64,000 nucleotides of DNA from Rhynchopus euleeides (Eukaryota; Euglenozoa; Diplonemea; Diplonemida; Diplonemidae). Position numbers and translations under genes: made by a program. Below the pieces are notes generated by a model. The model saw nothing but the letters and a program-made list of their open reading frames with translations, ran no database searches and was not told where the DNA came from. The stretch lies in the NCBI GenBank assembly GCA_963210315.1, contig OY723306.1, positions 1,502,787 to 1,566,786 of the forward strand. The letters run 5' to 3'. Positions 41,501-51,089 of the stretch are shown here, piece by piece. Positions within the stretch are counted from its first letter, which is position 1; the number at the start of each line of letters is the position of its first letter.

Positions 41501-44097
41501 AGTGCGCGAAAGAGTTCATCTTCTCGCTCATCGCAATGCACATCCTTGTGTTTGTCCTGGAGTGGGTGTCACCTGGGAGAACATCCGAGGGGCGTGGTGT
41601 TACATATATCCATTCGATGAGCCACTGGTTTGATCCAGAAGATGCACACCCCCTCGCCCTGAGTGACGAGGAACTGGAGAGGGGGAATGGCGTCCCCAAA
41701 CGCCATGCCCTGAGGGTGACATCGCAGCAGACCGCCGAACGGGACCTGCTGCTCTTCGAAATGCAGAGGACCAAAGGCAAGGGGTGCGGCCTGCTGGACC
41801 AACCGAGCACCCCGACCCTCCTGAAGTTCGGCGCGATAAAGCTTTGCTGCTGTGTCACTGCGAGGAACGCTTGTTGGAAGGGAGCAACGGCAGCACTGCA
41901 GCGGAGACTCGAGTCCCTCAGCCTTGGATCTCACGTCACAAAAAGGGGGCGATGGGGCCAACAATTTCTGGGCGACCCGGAATACACCACTCCAAAGGCA
42001 ACGCTGCTCGCATGCATCTGCAAGTCCAAATCCTGGGGCAACAGCGAGGATGTGCCAGAAGTGCCAGAACCAACACCATCCGGTACAGTGCCTGTGCAGC
42101 AGCATATCTGCATTGTGTGCTCCAAAGTTGTCCACACGAGAGAAGCACTGTTTGCGCATTATGATGCTGCACATCGGCCACAAAACAACGCGCCGTGTCA
42201 GACCTGCACTGTCACATGCCAGGAGTGCGGCAAACGGGCAAAATCGAAGGGACTGAGCCAGCACTACCTCAGTCACCATTCGCGCGTGCTGACACAAAAG
42301 CGTTGCTGTGTTTGTTTCGAGCTCTTTAAAACCACTGTAAAGCGCGACGAGCACATGAGATCCGCGCACCCGTAAGTGAGGGGGGGGGGGGTGTTTGGCA
42401 GTTCAGGTACGTAGGTGATTTTGTTTGTCCTCGAGAGCGGAGTGACGTCGTGGGAGGGAGTTGTTTTACCAGGCCCCCTGCCCACCTGGATGGCTCACCC
42501 CCCTCCTGGTGGTCCACCGGTGGGCAGCCCCTTCACCAACTAGGAATTGTAAATGGAAAGTAATGGGGGGTGGGTCTGTGCAGGGAAGATAGCTCGGCGT
42601 GAAAAATAACCTGATGCCATGCAAGGTACTCCCCTAGTTTTCAATGGAAATTGGCCCATATCAACAGGAAATGGCTGGAACACCCGTCGTTTCAGCAGGT
42701 TCACCCGTCGTGCCGACGGGTGGCACCCGTCGACTCGACAGGTCCACCCGTCGAGTCGACGGGTGCCACCCGTCGTTTCACCCGTCGTCATTTCACCCGT
42801 CGTCCCGACTAGTCGTCCGGGCGACTAGTCCGTGGTGTAAGGATACCCTTCGAGCTCTCCTCCGCCCCTCCGTTGTACGCACCTCTCTGCACGGCACGCC
42901 TCCCCATCACCCCTTCTTTCGTGCACAGGCCGGTCCGGGCACTCTGCGGTGATGTACGCACAGCACCTGGTTGTCTTCGGGGGCACGGCACACCTCGACA
43001 GCACGGACGCCAAGATCTACTACGCAGACTGCCACATCTTCCACATGCCGACGCTGTCGTGGCGCGAGGTGCAGCTTGATGCTTATGGGACGCTTCGCCC
43101 CCGGGCATTCCACAGCGCGAATGTTTTCGTCGCTCCGACGGGGGGTGTCAACATGCTGGTGTACGGAGGGGTGACGGGCACAGCCTACCGGCAGGACGGC
43201 ACGTCGCCCGAAGAGGTGTTGGCGGATGTGGCGTTCTTCGAGCTGGGCTTCGACGAGTCGAAGCAGGTGTCAACCGGCACTGCCGCGCAATTCGCCTACA
43301 CGTCGCCGCGCGCCCCGCGCACCCCCCAGACACCCGCCTCGCCGGGAAGGCCGCTAGCTATCCGTGCACCCCCACGGAGATCGCCCTCGCCATCGCCACG
43401 CAAGCATGTCGTGGCAAAGCCTGCCACACCCGCACCTGCCCCACGCCCACCACGGAGGGAGTCGCCTGTCCCCCATGGCAGCCCGATGTCGCGCCGTGCC
43501 TTGTCGCCGACAGGCACGGCGAAGACGGCGTCGCGCCCGTGGGCCCTTGGAGCGCGGAACAACCAGGAGGGGTTCGGCAGTGTCGATGATGAGTTTGCCG
43601 TGCACCAGAGGGCGGTGCCGCCACGCGACGTGCAGCGCATCGTGAACCGGCTGACGGAGAACGAGGTGGGGAAGGTGCGCATGCAGCAGCTGTACGACAG
43701 GTATCTGAGCCAGGAGAGGCACCCGGTGAAGCAGAGCACCGTGGAGCAGAGCGTGGACCGGCTGTACATCCAGGCGAACCGAGCTGCGTCGCTGAAGAGG
43801 CGCCGGCTGCAGCGGAAGTATGTCCGCCCCCACGACACAGTCAAGCTGCCTGGGGCGTGCATCGTGGACGTTGTAAAGCGGTTGTACACCCGACCAAAAA
43901 AGCAAGCGTCAGAGCCGCAGAGGCCCACAGCCTCAGCCTCTGACGACACTGTGCACCGGCTGTTCTATGAGGACAGGAACACCACGGCGAAGGTGCGGCG
44001 GGAGCTGGTGGATAAATACTGCCCCCCACGCCCCCCGGTGGTCATCCCCAAGCAAGACTTCGAGCGTGTTGTCGAGCGGCTTGCAACTTTGAAGTGA
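38567..44097 (+). CDS. Kelch-repeat protein with a transposon in its intron
   Basis: Exons are 38567-39683 and 42929-44097, joined within a Gly codon (G|GC), giving 761 aa. Residues 1-100 are Pro/Ala/Thr-rich. Kelch motifs follow from about residue 110 (EGHSAVWHSGRLLAFGG, MVLYGGFG, GRMYIFGG, SMVVCGG) and continue straight across the splice (RSGHSAVMYAQHLVVFGG, NMLVYGG), which proves the exon pairing. After a Pro/Ser/Arg linker the C-terminus has four to five repeats of about 35 residues (IVNRLTENE...LYDRYL, SVDRLYIQA...LQRKYV, VVKRLYTRP, TVHRLFYED...LVDKYC). This motif style is familiar from kinetoplastid proteins. The role is probably a cytoskeletal or scaffold one. The 3.2-kb intron has a GTATGG donor and a TGCACAG acceptor and contains a whole transposon. 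Confidence 0.88.
39870..42837. mobile_element. 2.97-kb transposon inside the kelch intron
   Basis: Inverted repeats of about 305 bp (39870-40174 and 42533-42837) begin CACCACGGACTAGTCG and end with the inverse, bordered by TA on both sides (39868-39869, 42838-42839). The outer half of each repeat is packed with CACCCGTC/GACGGGTG iterons in alternating orientation. The inner half is unique sequence shared by both arms. Between them lies one + strand gene in several frames ending in zinc fingers. The host intron's splice sites lie outside the element, so removal of the intron removes the transposon. Confidence 0.9.
40444..42375 (+). pseudogene. Transposon zinc-finger protein, frameshifted
   Basis: A protein of about 640 codons is spread over three frames. 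40444-40845 starts MPAAKRTAAQALASAV. 40839-41072 continues as VKLYEAEKKQAQKTQQ. About 41070-41255 reads LELWSAFSKMG and ACHRASIQELHEAGFESLYAG. 41258-42375 continues after a C-run slip with LHDINGFIAILAEILPDG. The last part ends with two to three Cys/His units (CIVCSKVVHTREALFAHYDAAH, CQECGKRAKSKGLSQHYLSHH, CCVCFELFKTTVKRDEHMRSAH). I do not recognise the catalytic part and see no clear DDE spacing. The breaks could be decay, sequence errors in homopolymers, or unrecognised splicing. The last long frame (41296-42375) is intact. Confidence 0.6.
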
Positions 44098-44780
44098 GAG
44101 AGGGAGTGGGAGTGGGGGTGAAAAAGGGAGTGAACCCTCATGTCGCACCCTCGATCAACTGACGAGGGGGTGTGAGATCCCGCGCGATGCGTTGGCTTCC
44201 GCCAAACGTCGCGACAAGGTGGGAAGGCCCACCCACCCCTGTTGGCGCGACACCTTGCCAGGTAATCGCCACGCGTGGTGGGTCATGCCCCTCCCCCTTC
44301 CCACACACACTGCCCGCCAGAAGGAAGGCTCTCACACCCCCAACGGCAAAAAAACCACGATATTTCGCCTGGTTGTTGTCCTAGCCCCTGCTCGCATCAC
44401 ATGCGATTCTCGGAACCGCGACGGCTTGAAGCTGCCCGGCGTGCGGCACTATCCCCCTCCCCTGTCCAGTGGGATGGACAAACAACCGTACGCAAATACG
44501 CTACTTTCTACAATCAATCCCCTGTCCAGTGGGTCGAGGAGAACAGCCTTCCCACGTTGTGTTATGTCGCCCGTTCTGCAGGATCTTTAAGCGGCTTGTC
44601 AAACCCTGCACCATGGTGCAGGGTTTGACAAGCCGCTTAAGAATCCGCTTGTGGGGCAGGAGAGCACCAAGCCCCTCGAAGGGGTGCCACGCTTTGAGGT
44701 GCGTTGGCAATGTCTCCGCAACACCCACCCGCACACTGCATACTATCCAGGAAGGGCCTGCCGCCTGTCTCGTGTGTAAG
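44098..44780. other. Intergenic region with palindrome
   Basis: Between the kelch and WD40 genes. It contains a direct repeat of CCCCTGTCCAGTGGG (44456 and 44519 regions) and the long palindrome listed next. No GTATG donor is present, so a cis-spliced first exon of the WD40 gene here is not supported. Confidence 0.5.
44587..44640. repeat. 54-bp perfect palindrome with no loop
   Basis: Starts TTAAGCGGCTTGTC, is centred on CCATGG and ends with the exact inverse. With two mismatches it extends to 44581-44646 (GGATCT against GAATCC). It could extrude as a cruciform or form a long RNA hairpin. It lies about 140 bases before the first WD40 codons. Confidence 0.95.
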
Positions 44781-45940
44781 GGACGGATGTGACTGTTCGG
44801 CATGCCGAGACCGGGCACAGCTGTGTAGTCGGTGTTCCGGAAGACGGGGCCGTGGGGGAGCTGAAGGAGCATGCGCTGGAGGAGATGTTTGCGGGTTCCG
44901 TCGACGCACCCCATGAGGCTGGAAACGTGGCAGCACGCATCGAAGGGTGGGAGGAGGAGCTGGACGATGCAGAGTGCGTTGCCCGCACGGGTCTGGAGGG
45001 CGGGGGTGTTGTGGAGCTGGTCCCGCGCTGGCCGCACCTCAACGCACCCGCAGTGTACATGCCCACGAATCACGAGGGGGTAGGGTGCCTCGCGCTGTCG
45101 AGGTGTGGGAAGCTGTGTGCAGTGGGCCACTACCGCTATGCACACATCACTGTGTTGGACACCGTCACAGCTGCTGTGGTGGCGGACTTAACAGATGCCC
45201 AAGAAAACTTAACAGGCTTACCACATGCCCAAGAAAAAGCAGCAAAAAGGGATATTCTTTGCGTGAGTTTCTCAATCTGTGGGACACGGTTGGCGGCGTG
45301 CTATGCTGGCGGCAACATCTGCGTGTGGCTGACATCAACGTGGGAACAGGTGTGCATCCTGCACCACAACAACCCCGAGGTGTGCAGTGCAAATTGGACA
45401 CACTGCGGACGTCTGGTGTCCGGAGACTACAAAGGCAACTTGAAGGGCACACCAAGCGCCACAGTGCTGGAGGGTCACGGCAATCATGTTCGCGTCGCGG
45501 CCTCGAGGACGAAGATCTTCGGTGGGTCCCTTGACCTCCGTGTGTGGGACCTCAACAACCTCACACACATGCACACCCTGGAGCAAACTGATACGATCAG
45601 AAGCATCGCCCTGACCCTGGACGAGCAGACTCTGGCGTCCTGCACTTGGGACAAGTCTCTCAAGATGTGGTGCACAACCTCTCTCAGCTGCCTGCGTACT
45701 GTGCAAATGGATATCCATCCGTACACACTTCAAGTGTCACAGCCGGGTGATGTCGTTGCAGTTTTGTCAAGGCGCACCACCACGCTGTACCGCCTCAGCA
45801 CAGGTGAGTACATGGGGAAGGTACCCTGCGAGGAAGATGAAGATAATGGCCTTGCCCTCAGCCCGTGCGGGAGGTGGTTCTTCACACAACTGAAGTACTC
45901 TTCTGTCTCTGTCCGTGCCGTCGCTTCGGTTTTACCCTGA
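44781..45940 (+). CDS. WD40-repeat protein with ubiquitin-like N-domain, 5' end unresolved
   Basis: The coding-like frame begins after a stop at 44777 with VTVRHAETGHSCVVGV and has no ATG until MFAGSVDAPH at 44885. The true start lies upstream (spliced) or at that ATG. The first 90 or so residues look like a ubiquitin-fold domain (VTVRHAETG, DGAVGELKEHALEEMF, then LDDAECVARTGLEGGGVVELV). From about residue 100 come five to six WD-like repeats (GVGCLALSRCGKLCAVGHY, FSICGTRLAACYAGGNICVW, IFGGSLDLRVWDL, TLASCTWDKSLKMW), which would form a propeller. Residues near 130-150 contain an imperfect duplication (TDAQENL/PHAQEKA) in AT-richer DNA. There is no catalytic domain; a scaffold role is likely, with unknown partners. 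Confidence 0.7.
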
Positions 45941-46572
45941 CTGCAGTGAATCTCAACCTATGTCCCTTTCTTGGTGCGTTTGCAGTTGATTTGCTTTTTG
46001 ATCGCACCGTCATCATCTCATCGCACCCTCCCTCTGTGCCACTGTGTGCCAATCGCTTTGCAGCCAGCTGCTTTGTGAGGCACACACGCCACACCCCCTC
46101 ACCCTTACGACCTATCCCTATTTCCATTTGTGAGCCGAAGGCTCGGTGATGCGCACAAATCACAAAGGCACATCATGTCGCAGCACAGCATGTGCACCTG
46201 TCATGCCCCCTTCTTCGATTTCCTGCAACACCCGCCACCGCCCTTCTGGGATTGATCGACATTGGGAGAATCATCTGGCAGCCGCATGTCACTTTCTCTC
46301 CTCTCCTCAACGCCCCCCCCACCCCCCCCCCCCCCCCCACCCTCTGCTTTAAATTCCGATGCCGCACACCACCGCCCCCCCCCCTCCGCACACCCCCCCC
46401 CCCTGCACACACAACACCCCGCCTCCCAACACCCAGGGCTGGGCTGGGCTTGCGTAGAGGGGCGAAGAGAGGGCACCTCCCCTCTCCCCTCCTGACCCCT
46501 GCCGCTGCCACACAGCACACACACACACACGCAACAGCTGTGCCCACCCACCCCACCACCCCACCCCCCGCG
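45941..46572. other. Intergenic region with long pyrimidine tracts
   Basis: The second half (46300-46570) is C-rich with long C runs and a (CA)n run. The frame of the next gene is open through this tract but reads as Pro/Thr/His low complexity, so I treat it as leader. Confidence 0.5.
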
Positions 46573-49500
46573 ATGTCGTGGTGGGATGAGGAGGCGGACG
46601 ACGGGGAGACTGGTAAGGCGCCCCTCCTGATTCTCTATGGGGACCAGGCTGCGGCGATGTCGGTGAACACGGCTGCCATGGGGGCGGGGATTATATCAAA
46701 CGCGTCCCCGCTGAAGCTGTTTCTGAAGGCGGGGTTTCTCGCCAGCCCTGTTGTCCTGCTCTGCGCCGATGGGGTCCCGCTTGATGCTCCGTTTTTCAAA
46801 CTGCTCGACACCGCGGGGCTGCCCTCCGACTGGCTGCGGGGGATGCACCACAGCAGCATCGCGTCGGACCCCAGCTGCCCCGCCGCCGTTAAATTCAACG
46901 CGAGGCTCGCAGACCTCGGCTCCAAACTCCTCTTCCCGACAACGACACCTGCGGCTCTCAGCACAAAGTGGGCACACCTCCCGGATGACACCGGGGCACG
47001 CCCCTCTGCAAAGCTCCCAGAAAGGCCTCAAGACACCCCAGCTGCCGCACCGCCCGCTGCCCCCCCTGCAGCCGCAACCCCTCCGCCAGCCCCCGCAGCA
47101 GCTCCCAACAGAGATGTGGTGTTTGACGCAGAGGCGGAGACGCTCTTGGTTCGCATCACCCTGGAGAAGAGCACCGACCGGCTCGGCCCGCGCTTTGAAC
47201 AATCCGACGGAAACAGCAATGTGGTCTGCAAGGCTGTGAAGAAGGACACCGTCTGCGACAGGCTTGGGGTGGAGAAGGGCATGCGCATCATCCAAGTCGA
47301 CGGGGAGGATGTCACGGGAGAGGCTGGCCTGCAGAAGCAGATCGAGGCGCTTCGGGGGAGGCTGCAGGGCACTCTCCTCTTTAGGGTGACTGACGAACAT
47401 GCAGAGAGGCTTTCTGAGAGATACGGGGCTGCTGCTGCTGCTGCTACGACAGCTCCTGCTGCAGAGCATGGTGCACCTCAGCAGCAGGCGAGCACCGCCC
47501 CCTCTTCTTCTGCCGCCCCTCCGCTCCCCGAGGGGTGCATGCCAAACTACGCGGAACGCACCCTCCTGATCAAGCTCACCCTCTCGAAGGTGTCGGAAAG
47601 GCTCGGGATGCGCCACGAGCAGAACGAGGGGGACAACCTCATCTACGTGACTGCTGTCAAGAAGGGGACGCTCTGCGACACCCTGGGGGTGCAGGTTGGG
47701 ATGCACATCTGCTGCGTCGACGGGGCCCCCATCGAGGGCGAAATATCCCTCCAGAAAGCGATCGACAAGCTCCGTTCGAACCTCGGGGGCACCATCACCT
47801 TCAAAGTGCCATCGGATGTGGAGTTTGACGACCCTGCCCAGGTCGCGCCGCCCCACCACACGCTCCCTGAGGAGAAGCAGCAGCTCGCCTCCCGACTCCC
47901 CCCTGGGGTGCACCTCCCTGCGACGAAGAAGCCCATTGTGTTCATGTATGCTTCGGAGACGGGCAATGCGGAGTCTATCTGCCTCGACCTCAACCGCGAC
48001 ACCCGGGAGAAGGGGTGGCCGACCCGTGTTGGCAAGATGAATGAGTTTGAGTCCCTCAAGTGGGACGCGGATGAAGGCGGCGTGGTGCTGGTCGTCTCCA
48101 CAACGGGCGACGGGGAGATCCCCGACAACGGGAGGCGGTTCCTGCGGTATCTCAAGAAGAGCGTGGGGAAAAGGGAGTTCCCCGGTGTGAAGTACGCCCT
48201 CCTCGCCCTGGGGGATCAGAACTACGACAAATTCTGCGGCGCAGGGAAGGCGGTAGACCGTTTCATGGAGCAGGTGGGCTGCAAACGCCTCTGCGAGAGC
48301 GGGCTCGCTGACGACGGGACAGGTCTTGAGATTGTTGTGGAGCCGTGGAGGAAACAGCTCCAGGACAAGCTTCTCATCGCCAACGGCTTCCCTGACCCCA
48401 ACGAGGCAAAGGGGGAAAACCCTTACGTGAGAGTGAGGAAGAGCTGCGCCTCTGAGAGGAAGGTTCTGATTCTGTACGGCTCGGAGACGGGAAATGCGCA
48501 GGCGATTGCGCGGAATATCTATGAGGTGTGCGTGACATCCAACATGTCGGCACAGCTCATCCCCGCAAACGAGTTTAAGAAGGTGGACTGGGAGGGGTAC
48601 CCCGTCGTGATCCTCATCATGGCCACCACGGGCGACGGCGGGGTCTGCAACAACGCGATGTCATTCCACGGGTTTATCAACAGAAACTCGCACCCCCCGG
48701 GGTTTCTCGATGGGATGCAGTACACCGTCCTCTGCCTGGGGGACAGGAGCTACCCCAAATTCTGCAACGCCGGGAAGCTGATCGACGAGCGCATGGCGCA
48801 GCTGGGGGCAGCCCGCTTCCACCCCACAGGCTACGCCGACGACGAGGTGGGCCTCGAGGTGGTGGTCGAGCCTTGGAAGCAGAAGCTCTGGCCTGCGATG
48901 CTCAGCATCTGGACCGGCGACCAGCTTGCCCTCTCCCCGTCTCTTCAGGAGGTGCTGAGGCTGTCGCCCAAGGCGGGCCCCCAGTCGCAAGGCCCCTGCA
49001 GCACCCCGCCGCCCCTCCTGGGAGACGCGCTGGGAGACAGGCGCGAGGGGAACGGGCTTGCCGCAACCCCGCGCTCCTCCAACTTCGGCTCCCACGCGCC
49101 CTCCGGGCCTCCGTACCCCAGGGCATACAGCGACAAGAGTTCTGAGATTTCCTACGAGATGAAGCACGGACACCACAACCCATTCTATGCGAAGGTTGTG
49201 TCTTACTCCCTCCTCGCGGATGTCCCCGACACCCCCACCTATAAGCTGACCCTGGATGTGAGCGAGGGTGGGATCGAATGGGCTCCGGGCGATGCCATTG
49301 GGGTCTGCCCTTCGAACGACGAGGCGCAGGTTGACTACCTCCTGAAGCGGATGGGGGTCCCCCCGCATGACGACTTCCAGAGGCCCACCGGGGCGACAGC
49401 GGAGGAGATCAAGATGAAGACGGGGATTTATGAGTCTATCAGATTCCCCCTGACGAACAAACAGGTGTTGCTGAGGCATGTCGATCTGTTCATCCGGCGG

Positions 49501-51089
49501 ACTGACACGCTGAGGTTTCTTGCGAACAGCTGCACTGACAAGACCGACAAGGAGGTTCTTGCGTCGTGGTGTGTCTCGGGGACGAAGCTCTTTCGGGACA
49601 GGGTGCTCAACAAGAAGCTTACAATGAGCTATGTGTTGGAGCACTACCCCAGCTGTGTGCCGGACTTCAGAGGGCTGGTTGAGCGTTGTGCGATGCTGCA
49701 GCCAAGGTATTACTCCGTGGCGTCAGCCATGGTTGTCAGCGCCACGCAGCTCGACATCTGCTTCCGCGTGGTGACGCACAGCGTGGGGGGCAGCCGGGCG
49801 GTGCCCGGTGTGTCGACCCACTGGATGCTGGGGCTGATCAAATCCTTCGACAAGGCGCCGTTGCAGATCTCGCTGCCCGTGTTCCTGAAGACCACCCCGG
49901 AGTTCTCCCCCCCGGAGGATGTGTCCACCCCGCTCATCATGATCGGGCCCGGGACAGGGGTTGCGCCGTTCATCGCCTTCCTGCAGTACCGCGCCTGGCA
50001 GATCGCCTCGGCAGGCGAGGAGCAGCAGGGCGGGGTGCTGCATGAGGGGAGCACCCGTGTCGACTTCCCGGCTGCGGGTGGCCAAGCCGATGAGGCAGTC
50101 CCCTTGGAGCAGTCCGCAGTGGTTGGCGAGTCGCATCTTTTCTTCGGGTGCCGCACCCGCACCCTGGACTATCTCTTCAGGTATGGTTGGGTTTTGTTCC
50201 GCCTTGAGGCGTGCCCTTTTTCTCCGAAAGGCTTTTCTCTGTTCCCATCCGCCGTGCCAACATGCTACCCACACGCACACACGCAGGGAGGACCTTGAGG
50301 CGTTTGAAGCTGACAAAACCCTGCGCTACCTCCACACCGCCTTCAGCCAAGAGGAGGAGGACGCATATTGGTACGGTGGTGTCTACGTGCAGGACAAGAT
50401 GATGGTATGGCATACACTCCCCCTTCCCCTACTCCCCCCCCCCCCCCCCCCCACGCGTTGCTGAACCCTGTGTTCATCTCACGAGAGACTTCCCTACCAC
50501 CAACGCCACCACCACAGGCTGTCTCGGGCCGTCTTGCGTCGCTGATAATGAAGCGCAATGCATACGTCTACGTCTGTGGCGATGCGAAGTCGATGACAAA
50601 GGACGTGCATCGGTATGTTAGAGCAGTTGTGCCAGGAAGCTGTGTAGCGATGCTGGAGCAAACATCCGATAACATATGAGGGCCTTCGCTCAGACGTGCA
50701 GAAAAGTACGCACTCAAGTGCCTCACACCGGTTCTCTCCCCACCCGGTGATCCACCTGACGGATAATTCAAAAAGGAAAAGTTAGTCGCCTTACAACAAA
50801 AGGAGACAATTCGCACAGTTTGACACAGAGCGAAGGCCCTCACGGAGATGTTTTCGGCTATCCACCCTTATTCATTATTCCGCGATATTGCGCGATTCCA
50901 GCGGCTTGTTTCCCCGGCGCCCCTGGATCCCTTCACCTTTTCCTCTCCCCTGCTGACGCCATGCCACACACCGACAACAGGCACTTGATTGACATTCTCG
51001 TGGAGTCGCAGCGTATCACCGCGGCTGAGGCGAAGAATGTGTTGAGCACCATGCAGGAGAAGGGGCGTTACCAGCGTGACATTTGGTAG
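46573..51089 (+). CDS. Multi-flavodoxin NADPH reductase with PDZ domains
   Basis: Exons are 46573-50180, 50287-50404, 50518-50612 and 50981-51089; all donors GTATG, all joins in frame, 1309 aa. Residues 179-275 and 322-420 are two PDZ-like domains (VCDRLGVEKGMRIIQVDGEDV; LCDTLGVQVGMHICCVDGAPI). Two flavodoxin domains follow, about 452-600 (YASETGNAES, STTGDGEIPDN, LGDQNYDKF) and 629-775 (YGSETGNAQA, ATTGDGGVCNN, LGDRSYPKF), both with intact FMN loops. Then comes the FAD/NADPH module of P450-reductase type (PRYYSVASA, GVSTHWM, IGPGTGVAPFIAF, FFGCRTRT, YVCGDAKSM) ending in DIW. Residues 18-122 look like a third flavodoxin without its FMN loop (YGDQAAAMS, then GMHHSSIASDPSCPAAVKFN). It should pass electrons from NADPH through FAD and FMN to a partner; the PDZ domains may dock that partner or a membrane. 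No membrane anchor is seen. Confidence 0.88.
50677..50842. mobile_element. 166-bp MITE-like element in a reductase intron
   Basis: Perfect 15-bp inverted ends (TGAGGGCCTTCGCTC and its inverse) inside intron 3 (50613-50980) of the reductase gene. No target duplication is obvious and there is no coding content. The end word GAGCGAAGGCC also marks the insert in ARP2 intron 3. Confidence 0.8.

Noticed and set aside
46192..46572. N-terminal extension of the reductase frame
   Set aside because: Open but Pro/Thr/His low complexity from C-rich leader; no ATG with protein-like sequence before 46573.
50613..50679. Reductase ending at the TGA after the 50613 donor
   Set aside because: The true C-terminus (RITAAEAK...KGRYQRDIW) is found in exon 4; the earlier stop comes from reading into the intron.
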